Below, piece by piece: positions 26,036 to 35,528 of a DNA stretch of 64,000 bases. The position numbers and the translations under genes are program-made. Where the stretch lies: contig JAGZUC010000013.1 in NCBI GenBank assembly GCA_018380195.1, positions 12,140-76,139 on the forward strand, in the 5' to 3' direction. The stretch is from Collinsella sp. GTDB lineage: Bacteria > Actinomycetota > Coriobacteriia > Coriobacteriales > Coriobacteriaceae. Each line of letters opens with the position of its first letter. Position 1 is the stretch's first letter. A model generated the notes under the pieces. The model searched no databases. It saw nothing but the letters and a program-made list of their open reading frames with translations, and was not told where the DNA came from.

Positions 26036-26965
26036 ATGGATCACATAGAATTGCACCGCGGAGGACGCGAGGAAGCCTTTCCCGAGACCGCCGAAGACTG
26101 GCCCTATATTGCCGAACGCGCAGAATTCGCTCGCTATCCGGGCAATTCCGTCCCCTTGCATTGGCATTCCGAAGTCGAGCTTTTCTACATGGAGCAGGGA
26201 ACAATTGACTATCGCACGCGTGCGGCTCATGAGCACATGCGCTTTGAGGAAGGGTCCGTCGGCTTTATCAACGGCGGCGTTTTGCACAGCACCCTGCAAT
26301 CACCCAATTCGGCGCCAGCCATTCAAATGCTGCATATCTTTCAGCCGTCGATGCTCGGCGATCCCGCGGGACGCCTTCAAAAGCGCTACATCAATCCTTT
26401 ACTGCAATGTCGAGGCGTCGATGTGCTCAAATGGTCGCCCACCAACCCCGACGATATGCCCTTTATCGCTTTACTGAAGAGCTCCTTTAGCCACGACCTT
26501 CAACAGCCGCAGAACGAGATGGCGCTTCGAAATAGCCTGTCCGAACTCTGGATTCAGATCTATGCCAAAGCTGAACCGCTCTTTTCCTCCGACGACGCCT
26601 CTTGGATGACCAGCCGCGACGTACAGTTCAAGGCAATCCTGGACTTTATCCGCGCAAACTATGCAGCCGCTATAGATGTGCCCCAGATGGCATCTGCAGC
26701 CGGCGTAAGCGAAAGAGAGTGTTACCGCATTATCGAAGCTTGCGCAGGAACGACCCCGGCGGCATATCTACGCGCATACCGCATCAACCGTGCTTGCGAA
26801 CTTTTGGCGCACACCACGCGAACGGTGCAGGCAATCGCTCGGCAATGCGGATTTGCGACAGCAAGCCATCTAGGGCAGGTATTTAAAGAACAAATGGGAT
26901 GCACTCCTTCGAGCTATCGAGCAGTGAGGCAGAATTTCGATAGTACCAGGCAGAAATCCCGCTAG
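26036..26965 (+). CDS. AraC family transcriptional regulator with cupin sensor domain
   Basis: A 309-aa regulator. The N-terminal cupin-like domain (about 30-130) includes VPLHWHSEVELFYMEQG, a pattern seen in sugar-sensing AraC proteins. The C-terminal double HTH (about 205-300) has YAAAIDVPQMASAAGVSERE and the second helix set TVQAIARQCGFATASHLGQV followed by FKEQMG. No strong ribosome site precedes ATG 26036. It lies just before a HAD phosphatase gene in the same direction (56-bp gap), but no sugar operon is immediately linked, so its target is unknown. Confidence 0.87.
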   Translation: MDHIELHRGGREEAFPETAEDWPYIAERAEFARYPGNSVPLHWHSEVELFYMEQGTIDYRTRAAHEHMRFEEGSVGFINGGVLHSTLQSPNSAPAIQMLHIFQPSMLGDPAGRLQKRYINPLLQCRGVDVLKWSPTNPDDMPFIALLKSSFSHDLQQPQNEMALRNSLSELWIQIYAKAEPLFSSDDASWMTSRDVQFKAILDFIRANYAAAIDVPQMASAAGVSERECYRIIEACAGTTPAAYLRAYRINRACELLAHTTRTVQAIARQCGFATASHLGQVFKEQMGCTPSSYRAVRQNFDSTRQKSR

Positions 26966-27021
26966 CCCTTCTTCTGTCACTGCATCAAACTTGCAGGCAA
27001 ACAACAGATAGGAGCAACCAT

Positions 27022-27645
27022 ATGAAGCACTTTGACCATATCGTGTTTGATGTTGATGGAACATTGGCAGATACAGAAGAAAGCGTTCTGTCATCGCTTG
27101 CCCAGATTGTCCAAGAAAAGACCGGCAAAACGCTCCCACGAAACGAGCTTGAATTTGCCCTCGGCATACCCGGCAAGAATGCCCTTGAGAAACTTGGAAT
27201 CTACTCGCAAGCAACGTTGGATCGCTGGTGCCAAGTTGCCGCCAGCTTTAAAAGCACCATCAGCGTGTTTCCAGGTTTGCTTGAAGTCATCGCAAAACTC
27301 GCCGATAGCGGTTGCAATCTTGGCATTGTCTCCTCACGTGCGCGCGACGAATACGCAGAAGAAATAGCACCTCTTGGCTTCGATACGTATTTTGAGCACA
27401 TCATCCTTGTCGAAGACACAACCGAACACAAACCCGCACCCGCACCCATGCTCGAATATCTCCGACGTACGGGCGCAAACCCCAACAGCGTCATCTACGT
27501 TGGCGACACCGTCTACGACGAACAATGCGCAACTTCAGCAGGGGTCAGTTTTGCCCGAGCAGCATGGGGATCACACCAAGACATCCCAAACGCCACCTAC
27601 AACCTCAAAACCCCCAACGACCTGCTAACCCTAACAACCAAGTAA
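27022..27645 (+). CDS. HAD family phosphatase (phosphoglycolate phosphatase/beta-phosphoglucomutase-like)
   Basis: A 207-aa HAD-superfamily hydrolase. Motif I FDVDGTLAD gives the nucleophile and acid/base Asp, with a helical cap (about 17-80). Motif II is IVSSRARDE, motif III the Lys in EHKPAPAPM, and motif IV YVGDTVYDEQC. It probably dephosphorylates a small phosphorylated metabolite; the substrate cannot be named. ATG 27022 has AGGAG about 8 nt upstream. It ends convergently with the aldolase gene across long hairpin element C. Confidence 0.88.
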   Translation: MKHFDHIVFDVDGTLADTEESVLSSLAQIVQEKTGKTLPRNELEFALGIPGKNALEKLGIYSQATLDRWCQVAASFKSTISVFPGLLEVIAKLADSGCNLGIVSSRARDEYAEEIAPLGFDTYFEHIILVEDTTEHKPAPAPMLEYLRRTGANPNSVIYVGDTVYDEQCATSAGVSFARAAWGSHQDIPNATYNLKTPNDLLTLTTK

Positions 27646-27694
27646 CCCACGCGCCCCATCCTATCAGCCCCAACGCCACAAGGGCGATTGAGCA

Positions 27695-27839
27695 GGGCCG
27701 TCCGGAAACGGAAAAGGGCCTATCTCTCAGAACATTCCGCAGGACGGAGGAAGCCCCGCAGCGCGTAGCGCGCGGCGGGGCTTCCGACATGTCCGAGGAC
27801 GTTCTGAGAGATAGGCCCTTTTCCGTTTCCGGACGGCCC
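27695..27839 (+). repeat. Long hairpin element C (conserved internal loop, variable stems)
   Basis: Perfect 39-bp arms at 27695-27733 and 27801-27839, and an inner 11-bp stem 27749-27759 / 27775-27785 tipped by GCGCG-TA-GCGCGC. Unpaired strands between the stems read ATTCCGCAGGAC (27734-27745) and CATGTCCGAGGAC (27788-27800), matching the bulges of elements A and B, while the stems are unrelated in sequence. It sits between two convergent genes (HAD phosphatase and aldolase). Confidence 0.78.
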
Positions 27840-27863
27840 GGTGGGATCAGAGTACCCTTGCTG

Positions 27864-28721
27864 TTACTCTGCTTTGCCCACAGAGTTGAGGTTGGTCATG
27901 CGGATCTTAACCAGCTCGGTGATCTCGCGCATGCCCTCCTTGGCCGGCTTCTTGGGGTCGAAGCAGGCAGGGTTCTCGGCCATGTATGCCATGAAGCCCT
28001 TGGTGTAGGCCTGACGCAGCTCGGTGGCGTAGTTAACCTTGCAGATGCCGTTCTTCACAGCCTCGGCAACCTGCTCATCGGGCACGCCAGAGGTGCCGTG
28101 CAGGACCAGCGGCACGTCGACGGCGTCGCGGATGGCCTTGACCACGGACTGCTCGATGTGCGGATCGCTCGTGTACACGCCGTGGCTGGTGCCAACGCCA
28201 ATGGCCAGCGACGTGCAGCCAGTGCGCTCGACGAACTCCTTGGCCTCGGCGGGATCGGTGTAGGGGCTCTCGCCCTCAACCGCGGGACCGTCGTCCTCCT
28301 TGCCACCAACCTTACCGAGCTCGGCCTCGACGGGCACGCCCATGGCGCGGCCAGCGTCGGCGACGGACTTGGTCAGGGCGATGTTGTCCTCGAAGGACTC
28401 GTGCGAACCGTCAATCATGACAGAGGTGTAGCCCGTGCGGAAAGCCTGCATGCAGCGGTCATAGCCATCGCCGTGATCGAGGTGCAGAGCGACGGGCACG
28501 GAAGCGCGCTCGGCGGCAGCCTTGACCATGCCGTAGAAGTAGTCCAGACCAGCGGTCTTGATGGTGCCCGGGGTGGTCTGCATGATGACGGGGGACTTGG
28601 TCTCCTCGGCAGCGGCCAGAACGGCCATAACAAACTCGAGGTTCTCGACGTTGAAAGCACCAACAGCGTAGTGGCCGGCCTGAGCGTCCTTGAGCATCTT
28701 TTCGGTGGTAACAAGTGCCAT
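27864..28721 (-). CDS. Class II ketose-bisphosphate aldolase (fructose- or tagatose-bisphosphate)
   Basis: A 285-aa zinc-dependent aldolase that reversibly splits a ketose-1,6-bisphosphate into DHAP and glyceraldehyde-3-phosphate. Metal-site HLDHGDGYD at 80-88 (H80, catalytic D82, H83), the glycine-rich VGGKEDD loop, and LHGTSGVPDE with another metal-binding His are present. Length fits the GatY/KbaY/FbaA group. ATG 28721 has GGAGAGGAG about 10 nt upstream. The gene is divergent from a DeoR-type regulator, a usual arrangement for sugar catabolism. Because lacD is absent near lacABC, this enzyme could serve the tagatose pathway, but substrate preference cannot be read from sequence. Confidence 0.9.
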   Translation of the reverse strand: MALVTTEKMLKDAQAGHYAVGAFNVENLEFVMAVLAAAEETKSPVIMQTTPGTIKTAGLDYFYGMVKAAAERASVPVALHLDHGDGYDRCMQAFRTGYTSVMIDGSHESFEDNIALTKSVADAGRAMGVPVEAELGKVGGKEDDGPAVEGESPYTDPAEAKEFVERTGCTSLAIGVGTSHGVYTSDPHIEQSVVKAIRDAVDVPLVLHGTSGVPDEQVAEAVKNGICKVNYATELRQAYTKGFMAYMAENPACFDPKKPAKEGMREITELVKIRMTNLNSVGKAE

Positions 28722-29055
28722 GAGCGTTTGCTCCTCTCCCTCGCCCGCATCTGGACATCGGGCGTAGTTGTTCACAAGGCGTTTTACCTTGCGTTTTGCT
28801 GCGCTCATTGTATGAAATTCGACAGGTTTGAAGGTGCGAGATGTCATCGCTCCGCAGGGTCAAGCCCTCAATTATGAAAAGCAAACGGAAGGGATCGAGG
28901 CCAAGCGCGTGTGTTCGATATTGAGTTTTGAGCCTTGATTGCCTTTCTTTTATAGAAAAGATAAGTAATCAAAAGGTGTTTTCTTACTCAAAAAGAAAAT
29001 GAACGAAAATAGAGTCAACACAATTCCTGCAAATATTGCTGAGAATGGAGCAGTA
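28722..29055. promoter_or_regulatory. Divergent promoter region, aldolase / DeoR regulator
   Basis: A 334-bp gap. An imperfect dyad, TTGATT (28935-28940) to AATCAA (28967-28972) around a TTTCTTTTATAGAAAAG centre, is the best operator candidate for the adjacent DeoR protein. An in-frame ATG at 28999 lacks a ribosome site and is not used as the start. Confidence 0.45.
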
Positions 29056-29859
29056 ATGGCCCAAACTGCGACCCGTGCATTCGCCGACGAACGCCGTGCC
29101 GCCATCATGGAAATGCTCGAGCATAATGCCTCGGTGCAGGTGGCAGAAATCGCCCAGACCTTTGGTGTGTCCTCCGTCACGGCCCGCGCCGACTTGGACG
29201 CCCTCGCCGAGTCCGGCAAACTACGCCGCACGCACGGCGGTGCCGTCTCACTCCACAAGCGCCTGACCGTCTCCACGCAAGAGCGCCGCATCAATGTCAA
29301 TGTCGCCGCCAAGCAGGCCATCGCGCAAAGCGCCATCGCACTCGTCAGCGACGGTGACACGCTGCTCGTCGACTCGGGCACCACCGCGCTCGAATTTGTC
29401 CGCCTGCTCGACCAACGCGACGGCATCACCGTCATTACCGCAGACATCACCATCGCCGATTACATCGACGAGAGCATGCCCTCGGTCGACGTCGTTATGT
29501 TGGGCGGCGCGCTGCGCAAGGGCCACCGTTATCTGTACGGTCCGCTCGCCATGCAGGCGCTGCAGATGATTCACGCCGACCTCGCCATCATGTGCCCCGG
29601 CGCCTTTGTCCCGGGCTGCGGCTTTACCACCGACTTTCCGCAGATGGCCGAAACCAAAACGGCCATGATCGCCGCCGCGCGTCGAGGCGTCGCCCTGATG
29701 GACGCGAGCAAGGTCAACGGACGCGGCATGTATCGCTTCGCCGAACTTGCCGACGTCGACACCATCGTGATGGACCGTGACCCCGAAGGTGCCGTTGCCG
29801 CCTCAATCGCCGAAGCCGCCGACATCGACGTCCCAACCCTCATCATCGCCACCGCCTAA
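29056..29859 (+). CDS. DeoR family transcriptional regulator
   Basis: A 267-aa regulator. The N-terminal wHTH (about 10-65) contains VQVAEIAQTFGVSSVTARADL and KLRRTHGGAV. The C-terminal sugar-phosphate sensor has LLVDSGTTALEFV and the VVMLGGALRKGHRYLYGPLA segment. ATG 29056 is chosen because GGAG lies six nt upstream; the ATG at 28999 lacks a ribosome site. Divergent from the class II aldolase, it is the obvious candidate to control it in response to a sugar phosphate. It is clearly different from the LacR-like DeoR protein at 58791-59555. Confidence 0.88.
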   Translation: MAQTATRAFADERRAAIMEMLEHNASVQVAEIAQTFGVSSVTARADLDALAESGKLRRTHGGAVSLHKRLTVSTQERRINVNVAAKQAIAQSAIALVSDGDTLLVDSGTTALEFVRLLDQRDGITVITADITIADYIDESMPSVDVVMLGGALRKGHRYLYGPLAMQALQMIHADLAIMCPGAFVPGCGFTTDFPQMAETKTAMIAAARRGVALMDASKVNGRGMYRFAELADVDTIVMDRDPEGAVAASIAEAADIDVPTLIIATA

Positions 29860-29863
29860 AAAC

Positions 29864-29905
29864 AAAAACCACCACAAAGGTGCCTGTCCCCTTTGTGGTG
29901 GTTTT
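29864..29905. terminator. Bidirectional terminator between the DeoR gene and the flavodiiron gene
   Basis: AAAAACCACCACAAAG pairs with CTTTGTGGTGGTTTT across an 11-nt loop. The A-tract and T-tract make it functional for both convergent genes. Confidence 0.88.
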
Positions 29906-29927
29906 GGCGGTAGAAGCGAGCGCGTTG

Positions 29928-31088
29928 TTACTTGGACAGCTCGTCGGCGAGGGCTTCGATCTGGGCGCGCGATGCGTCGTTGAGCGAGCCCAGCACGGTC
30001 ACCTTGTTCTGCGCCAGGGTGATATCCTTCATGCCCTCGAGCTCCTTGGTCATAACCTTGGCAGCGGTGGGCGCCCAGGAGCCGGCCTCAACGAGCGCCA
30101 CCGTACGGTTCTGATAGGCGTGCTCGGCAAGCGTGTGGATAAAGGTGCTCATGAACGGGAAGATCTCGCCCTGATAGGTGATGGAGGCGAGCACCAGACG
30201 GTCATAGCGGAACGCATCCTCAACGGCCTCGGCCATGTCGTCGCGAGCCAAGTCAAAGACGGAAACCTTCTGGCCGCGGGCCTCGAGCGCAGATGTAAGC
30301 TCCTCAACGGCGGCCTTCAGATGGCCGTACACGCTCGCATAGGCAATCGTGATGCCCTCGTCCTCGGGCTGATAGCTCGACCAGGTGTTGTAGGTGTCGA
30401 GGTAATAGCCTAGATTCTCGGTAAGAACAGGACCATGGAGCGGACAGATGATCTGGATATCCAGATCGGCGGCCTTCTTGAGCACGGTCTGCACGAATTT
30501 GCCGAACTTGCCGACGATGCCAAAGTAGTAGCGGCGCGCTTCGCAAGCCCAGCCTTCCGGGTCCTCGATGTCGTTGGCGCCGAACTTGCCAAAGCCGTCG
30601 GCACTAAAGAGCACCTTGTCGGTGGACTCGTAGGAGAAGATCACCTCGGGCCAGTGCACGTTGGGGGCGCCGACAAACGTTAGGCTGTGGCCACCCAGGT
30701 CGAGCACGTCGCCCTCTTTGACGACCATCTTACGCTCGGGGTAGTCGGTGCCAAAGTAGTTGACCATCATGCGGAAGGCGCCCATGCTGGCCACAATCTG
30801 TGCCTGGGGGTAGCGCTCCATAAAGGCGGCGATGCCAGCAGAGTGATCGGGCTCCATGTGATGGATAACCAGGTAGTCGGGCGTACGTCCATCGAGCGCG
30901 GCCTCGAGGTTGCCGAGCCACTCGTCAACAAAACCACCATCGACCGAATCGGCGACAGCGATTTTATCGCCCAAGATAACGTAGCTGTTGTATGCCATAC
31001 CGTTCTCGGACACATCGTACTGGCCCTCGAACAGGTCAATGTCGTGATCGTCGACGCCAACGTAGCGGATATCCTTGGTGATCTCCAT
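29928..31088 (-). CDS. Flavodiiron protein (FprA-type flavoprotein)
   Basis: A 386-aa cytosolic protein. An N-terminal metallo-beta-lactamase-like domain carries the di-iron ligands H77-x-E79-x-D81-H82 (HHMEPDH), with further ligands in NVHWPE and CPLHGP. A C-terminal flavodoxin domain starts near residue 257 (ITIAYASVYGH). Family members reduce O2 to water or NO to N2O, protecting anaerobes. That suits an organism relying on an oxygen-sensitive glycyl-radical enzyme. ATG 31088 has GGAGG about 10 nt upstream. No rubredoxin partner is adjacent. Confidence 0.93.
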   Translation of the reverse strand: MEITKDIRYVGVDDHDIDLFEGQYDVSENGMAYNSYVILGDKIAVADSVDGGFVDEWLGNLEAALDGRTPDYLVIHHMEPDHSAGIAAFMERYPQAQIVASMGAFRMMVNYFGTDYPERKMVVKEGDVLDLGGHSLTFVGAPNVHWPEVIFSYESTDKVLFSADGFGKFGANDIEDPEGWACEARRYYFGIVGKFGKFVQTVLKKAADLDIQIICPLHGPVLTENLGYYLDTYNTWSSYQPEDEGITIAYASVYGHLKAAVEELTSALEARGQKVSVFDLARDDMAEAVEDAFRYDRLVLASITYQGEIFPFMSTFIHTLAEHAYQNRTVALVEAGSWAPTAAKVMTKELEGMKDITLAQNKVTVLGSLNDASRAQIEALADELSK

Positions 31089-31217
31089 CAGGCAAAGCCT
31101 CCTAGATAGACAAAATAACCCGTCTATCATAGCACTCGGCAGCATTCCAACTGTTATCTGCCGGCATCCTTACCGATTGTTATTGAAATACGATAAATCG
31201 CCGTTTACCTGCGCAAA

Positions 31218-32249
31218 CTATGAGCGTGGTATCGCCGTGCTATGTCGAATAATGAGCTGGCCGGGAATACGAATGGCAACGGTTTTGCCCGCCGTACCCG
31301 CCTCGGGAACCGCATGCTCGAATACCTCGCGTCCGCGCTGATGCAAATCGAATCGAACGGTCGTGAGCTCGTTATGCGCGACAAAATCATCGAGCGAATC
31401 GTCGACACCCACCACGCTCACGTCCTCGGGCACGCGCAGGCCGCTATCGCGCAGCGCTGCAATCGCGCCATTTGCCATCTGGTCGTTTGCCGCGTAAATC
31501 GCCGTCATGGTGCGATCGTGCTCGGCCAGGTACCTGCCGGCCTCGTAGCCGCTGTTGGCAGACCAGTCGCCCTCGAGCGGCTCTGCCGGCTCGATGTGTT
31601 TACGCTCGAGCGCATCCTGCCAGCCAGCGCGGCGAAATTGCTCGTCGACCGAGAACGACGGGCCGCCAATATAGCGAATCTGCCCGTGCCCCAGCTCAAA
31701 CAGGTGATCCATAAGCAAGAGCGAGCAGCCGTAATGGTCGGAATCGACCGTAGTCACGCGCGGATGCGCGTACATGGTAACGATGACCGTTCCAATGCCC
31801 GGCAGTGGATCAAACGTCTCAAAATCGGGCGCCATGCGGCTCATGCCGATGATGATGCCATCCACCGGCAATGCGGCCATACGGCGCGTGGCCTCGGCAA
31901 GCGAGAATTCCTCAGTCTTGGACATCTCGACCAGCGTGATGGCGCAATTATGCTCGCGAGCAGCGCTGGCGATGCCGTCGATCATTGAGAGGTTGCCAAA
32001 CTTGGTGACATCGTTGATGCATAGGCCGACCGAATGGTAACGGCCGTCGCGCAGCGAGCGACCGGCATAACTCGGACGAAAGCCGAGCTCTTGCATAGCA
32101 GCCTGCACGCGCTGGCGCGTCTGCTCGTTAACGTTGGGCAAGCCGTTGGCGACGCGCGAAACCGTCTGCTGCGAAACGCCGGCAGCGCGGGCGACGTCAG
32201 CCATGGAGACCGGACGCGAACTGGTATCGTTGGACGGGCGCCTTGCCAC
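31218..32249 (-). CDS. LacI family regulator divergent from galKT (galactose repressor)
   Basis: A 343-aa LacI-type protein. HTH at residues 13-60 with recognition helix SQQTVSRVANG and hinge AGRSLRDGR; effector domain with the SMYAHP-like TMYAHPRVTTVDSD segment shared by the three lac-cassette repressors. GTG 32249 has GAAGGTGA upstream. The intergenic region to galK holds three copies of a TGTTAACGTACTCAT site, so it probably autoregulates and represses galKT. It is one of four close LacI paralogs in the window, implying local duplication. Confidence 0.9.
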   Translation of the reverse strand: MARRPSNDTSSRPVSMADVARAAGVSQQTVSRVANGLPNVNEQTRQRVQAAMQELGFRPSYAGRSLRDGRYHSVGLCINDVTKFGNLSMIDGIASAAREHNCAITLVEMSKTEEFSLAEATRRMAALPVDGIIIGMSRMAPDFETFDPLPGIGTVIVTMYAHPRVTTVDSDHYGCSLLLMDHLFELGHGQIRYIGGPSFSVDEQFRRAGWQDALERKHIEPAEPLEGDWSANSGYEAGRYLAEHDRTMTAIYAANDQMANGAIAALRDSGLRVPEDVSVVGVDDSLDDFVAHNELTTVRFDLHQRGREVFEHAVPEAGTAGKTVAIRIPGQLIIRHSTAIPRS

Positions 32250-32341
32250 AGGATCACCTTCACCCTTGCGAGATCTGAATAGCGTGAATGCCGGCCCGGG
32301 CAGTAATACATCCCGCGCCGAGGCCCGCTATCGTCGGACGC

Positions 32342-32544
32342 ATGTTAACGTACTCTACTTTTTCTATCTGCATCTCTTCTGCTTTATAAGTCCATACGGC
32401 AGTACCGTTCACGGCTGTATTTCTACCGATTACCAGATTCTCAAAAAGTGACAAGCGATGTGTTATGAGTACGTTAACATAGCCCGTAACGTGCGGTATC
32501 GTGAACATTTGGTTCATGCCGCTTCAAGTTGTTAACGTACTCAT
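32342..32544. promoter_or_regulatory. galKT control region: three LacI operators plus CCGTGAACGGTA motif
   Basis: ATGTTAACGTACTCT (32342-32356), inverted ATGAGTACGTTAACAT (32465-32480) and TTGTTAACGTACTCAT (32529-32544). TACCGTTCACGG at 32403-32414 is the reverse complement of the motif shared with other sugar promoters. The sites lie between divergent galR-like and galK genes, and two of them flank the probable galK promoter. Confidence 0.75.
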
Positions 32545-32587
32545 AACGACGCAAAACTCACCCGTGCGCGCCAAGGAAAGGACTCCC

Positions 32588-33793
32588 ATGACCACGCCCG
32601 ACGAAAAGACATTCGCCACACTTACCAAGCTGTTTGAGGAGGAGTTTGGCCCCATCGGCGACCGCCAAGTGCTCTACGTGCACGCGCCCGGCCGTTCCGA
32701 GATCAGCGGCAACCACACCGACCACGAGGGTGGCCACGTTATCGCCGGCTCGCTCGATGTCGCTGTCGACGGCATCGCCGTGGCAACCGATTCCAACAAG
32801 GTTCGCGTAGCCGACGAGGGCTATCCCACGTTTGAAATCGCGCTCGGCACGCTAGACGTGCAGGAGTCCGAGAAGGGCACGTCCGCAAGTCTCGTTCGTG
32901 GTATGGCCCACGAGATTGCAGCCCTGGGTGTTGAGCCCCACGGCTTTGATTTCGCCTTCACCTGCTCCGTTCCCTCGGGCGGTGGCCTCTCCAGCTCCGC
33001 TGCCGTCGAGGCCGCATACGGCCGCGCCATGGAGACGCTCTGGGGCGCACCCGCCATTGAGCCCGTCGCGCTTGCGCAGATGAGCCAGCGCACCGAGAAC
33101 AACTACTACGGCAAGCCCTGCGGCTTGATGGACCAGGCCGCCGTGTGCCTGGGCGGCCTCGCCTACATGGATTTTGAGGATCAGGCAAGCCCCAAGACTC
33201 AGAAGCTCGAGCTCAACTTTGAGGATCACGGCTATGCGCTCGTGCTCGTTAAGGTGGGTGCCGACCACGTGGCAGCCACCGACGACTACGCCGCCGTACC
33301 GCGCGAGATGCAGGACGTTGCTGCCGAGTTTGGCAAGACACGCCTGTGCGAGGTCGACGTTGCCGACTTTGACGCCAAGCTCCCCGAGCTGCGCGCCAAA
33401 CTGGGCGACCGCGCTTGTCTGCGCGCCGTTCACTACTGGTACGAGAACGGCCTGGTCGACAAGCGCTGGGCAGCTCTTAACGCCGGCGACATCGACCAGT
33501 TCCTGGTCCTGACGCGCGAGTCCGGCGCCAGCTCTGCCATGTACCTGCAGAATGTCGTTGCCAAGTTGGGCTCCGAGCAGCCCTCCATGTATGCGCTGGC
33601 CCTTGCCGAGCATGTGCTCGACGGCCGCGGCGCCGTCCGCATCCACGGCGGCGGCTTTGGTGGCACCATCCAGGCCTTCGTGCCGCTCGACCTAGTCGAC
33701 ACCTTTATTACCAAGATGAACGGCTGGCTGGGCGAGGGCTCTGCCCGTCACTACGCCATCTCTGACAAGGGGGCTTACGCGGCATGGCTGTAA
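32588..33793 (+). CDS. galK: Galactokinase
   Basis: A 401-aa cytosolic GHMP kinase that phosphorylates alpha-galactose to galactose-1-phosphate, first step of the Leloir pathway. Signature PGRSEISGNHTDHEGG (about 35-50) is a variant of the GalK N-terminal motif. The ATP motif SVPSGGGLSSSAA lies near 125 and the C-terminal GHMP block is RIHGGGFGGT. ATG 32588 has AAGGA upstream; an earlier in-frame ATG at 32501 would place the third operator inside the gene. It overlaps galT. The free galactose could come from non-phosphorylated uptake; no such permease is in the window. Confidence 0.95.
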   Translation: MTTPDEKTFATLTKLFEEEFGPIGDRQVLYVHAPGRSEISGNHTDHEGGHVIAGSLDVAVDGIAVATDSNKVRVADEGYPTFEIALGTLDVQESEKGTSASLVRGMAHEIAALGVEPHGFDFAFTCSVPSGGGLSSSAAVEAAYGRAMETLWGAPAIEPVALAQMSQRTENNYYGKPCGLMDQAAVCLGGLAYMDFEDQASPKTQKLELNFEDHGYALVLVKVGADHVAATDDYAAVPREMQDVAAEFGKTRLCEVDVADFDAKLPELRAKLGDRACLRAVHYWYENGLVDKRWAALNAGDIDQFLVLTRESGASSAMYLQNVVAKLGSEQPSMYALALAEHVLDGRGAVRIHGGGFGGTIQAFVPLDLVDTFITKMNGWLGEGSARHYAISDKGAYAAWL

Positions 33794-35412
33794 TGACTGA
33801 CGTGCGCGAGGCCGCACAGAACCTGATCGAGTACGCCATCCACCGATCGATGATCGGCCAGGACGACCGCATCTGGGCATACAACACCATTTTGGAGTGC
33901 ATCGGCGCCACTGGCCCCGCACTCGACATGGCCTGGGCGCTCCAGGTCGAGAAACTCTCGCTCGTTCACCCCGATACCCTGCCCGACTTTGACCTTGAAG
34001 GTACACTTGCCGCGCTTTCCGAGGCTGCCGTTGCCAACGGCGCCGCCGAGGACACGGCGTCGGGCCGCGACCGCATCGCCATGCGCATTATGGGTGTGCT
34101 CATGCCGAGACCTTCGGTTGTAAACGAGGAGTTCAACGGCCGCATGGGCGTCAACGAGCCCCGCGCCGCGACCGACTGGTTCTACGGTCTGTGCTGCGAC
34201 GCCGGCTACGTGCGCCGCGCCGCCATCGCGCGCAACATCAAATGGAGTACCCCCACCAACTGGGGCGACCTCGAGATCACCATCAACCTGTCGAAGCCTG
34301 AGAAAGACCCGCGCGATATTGCCGCGGCCGGTGCCGCCAAAAACACGGGCGAGAAGTATCCCGCCTGCCAGCTCTGCATCGAAAACGAGGGCTACCCTGG
34401 ACGCTCCGCTGCAGCCGACGGCGGCGCTCACCCCGCCCGCCAGAATCTGCGCGTTATCCCCATTGAGCTCGACGGCGAGCGCTGGGGCTTCCAGTACAGC
34501 CCGTACGCGTACTTTAACGAGCACTGCATTGCCATGAGCTCCAAGCATCGCCCGATGCACGTCGACCGCAAGGGCCTGACCTGTCTGCTCGACTTTGTGG
34601 ACCTGTTCCCGCACTACTTTATTGGCTCCAACGCCGACCTGCCTATCGTGGGCGGCTCGATCTTGTCGCACGACCACTTCCAGGGCGGCGCGCACGAGTT
34701 CCCCATGATGCATGCCGCCGAGGTCTCGCAGTTTAGCGTGCCCGGCTTTGACCAGGTCAGCGGCACCGTGTTGCAGTGGCCGCTTTCGGTGCTGCGACTG
34801 CGCTCGCACGACCGCGCCCAGTTGCTCGACGCCGCCGAGAAGATTATTCTCGCCTGGCGCGAGTGGACCGATGAGTCGGTTGGCGTCATCGCACACACGG
34901 CCGACGGCGTGGCGCACAACACCGTGACGCCCGTCATCCGCCGCGTCGACTCTCGCGGAAATGCCGGCGGCGAGATTTACGAGGCCTACCTGGCGCTTCG
35001 CTGCAACATCACGACCGATGAGCATCCGCTGGGCGTGTTCCACCCGCATGCCGAGTACCACCACATTAAGAAGGAGAACATCGGCCTGATCGAGGTCATG
35101 GGCCTGGCCATTCTTCCGCCGCGCCTGGTTCCCGAGCTCGGCGCTGTCCGCGAGCACCTGCTGGCGGCCAAGGTCGATGCCAGCTACGACCTTGCCGACG
35201 CGCTCGAGAGCGATGACCTTTGTCGCAGCCACGCCGCATGGGCCGAGGACGTCTTTGCCCGCCGCGCCGACGAGCTTACGGCCGACAACGCCATCGATAT
35301 CCTGCACGAGGAGGTCGGCGTGGTGTTTGGCCACGTGCTCGACAACGCCGGCGTCTTTAAGTGGGACGAGGCGGGACGCGCCGCCCAGCAGCGCTTTATC
35401 GACTCGCTGTAG
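33784..35412 (+). CDS. galT: UDP-glucose--hexose-1-phosphate uridylyltransferase (long Firmicutes-type)
   Basis: A 542-aa enzyme that exchanges UMP between UDP-glucose and galactose-1-phosphate. It is of the long GalT_2 type rather than the short E. coli type: SMIGQDDRIWAYNTILE near the N-terminus, ISLSKPEKDPRDI-like NLSKPEKDPRD, GGSILSHDHFQGG, and FHPHAEYHHIKKENIGL. ATG 33784 overlaps the end of galK by 10 bases, with AAGGGGG about 11 nt upstream; ATG 33793 (TAATG junction) is an alternative. No galE is present. A strong terminator follows. Confidence 0.94.
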   Translation: MAVMTDVREAAQNLIEYAIHRSMIGQDDRIWAYNTILECIGATGPALDMAWALQVEKLSLVHPDTLPDFDLEGTLAALSEAAVANGAAEDTASGRDRIAMRIMGVLMPRPSVVNEEFNGRMGVNEPRAATDWFYGLCCDAGYVRRAAIARNIKWSTPTNWGDLEITINLSKPEKDPRDIAAAGAAKNTGEKYPACQLCIENEGYPGRSAAADGGAHPARQNLRVIPIELDGERWGFQYSPYAYFNEHCIAMSSKHRPMHVDRKGLTCLLDFVDLFPHYFIGSNADLPIVGGSILSHDHFQGGAHEFPMMHAAEVSQFSVPGFDQVSGTVLQWPLSVLRLRSHDRAQLLDAAEKIILAWREWTDESVGVIAHTADGVAHNTVTPVIRRVDSRGNAGGEIYEAYLALRCNITTDEHPLGVFHPHAEYHHIKKENIGLIEVMGLAILPPRLVPELGAVREHLLAAKVDASYDLADALESDDLCRSHAAWAEDVFARRADELTADNAIDILHEEVGVVFGHVLDNAGVFKWDEAGRAAQQRFIDSL

Positions 35413-35458
35413 CACGCGAGCTCGAACGCACGCACTTAACAAATAGCGCCTACACGAC

Positions 35459-35498
35459 AACGGCGCCCGCCGGCAACATCGCCGGCGGGCGCCGTTTT
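35459..35498 (+). terminator. Intrinsic terminator of galKT
   Basis: CGGCGCCCGCCGGC, loop AACATC, GCCGGCGGGCGCCG, then TTTTC. The core (GCGCCCGCCGGC/GCCGGCGGGCGC) is nearly identical to the terminator at 63651-63684. Confidence 0.92.
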
Positions 35499-35528
35499 CT
35501 GATGCAAGGGTAGCTAATTTGCACCAAA

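Noticed and set aside
27864..28721. LacD (class I tagatose-bisphosphate aldolase)
   Set aside because: It carries the HLDHG metal-site motif of class II aldolases, not the Schiff-base lysine layout of LacD.
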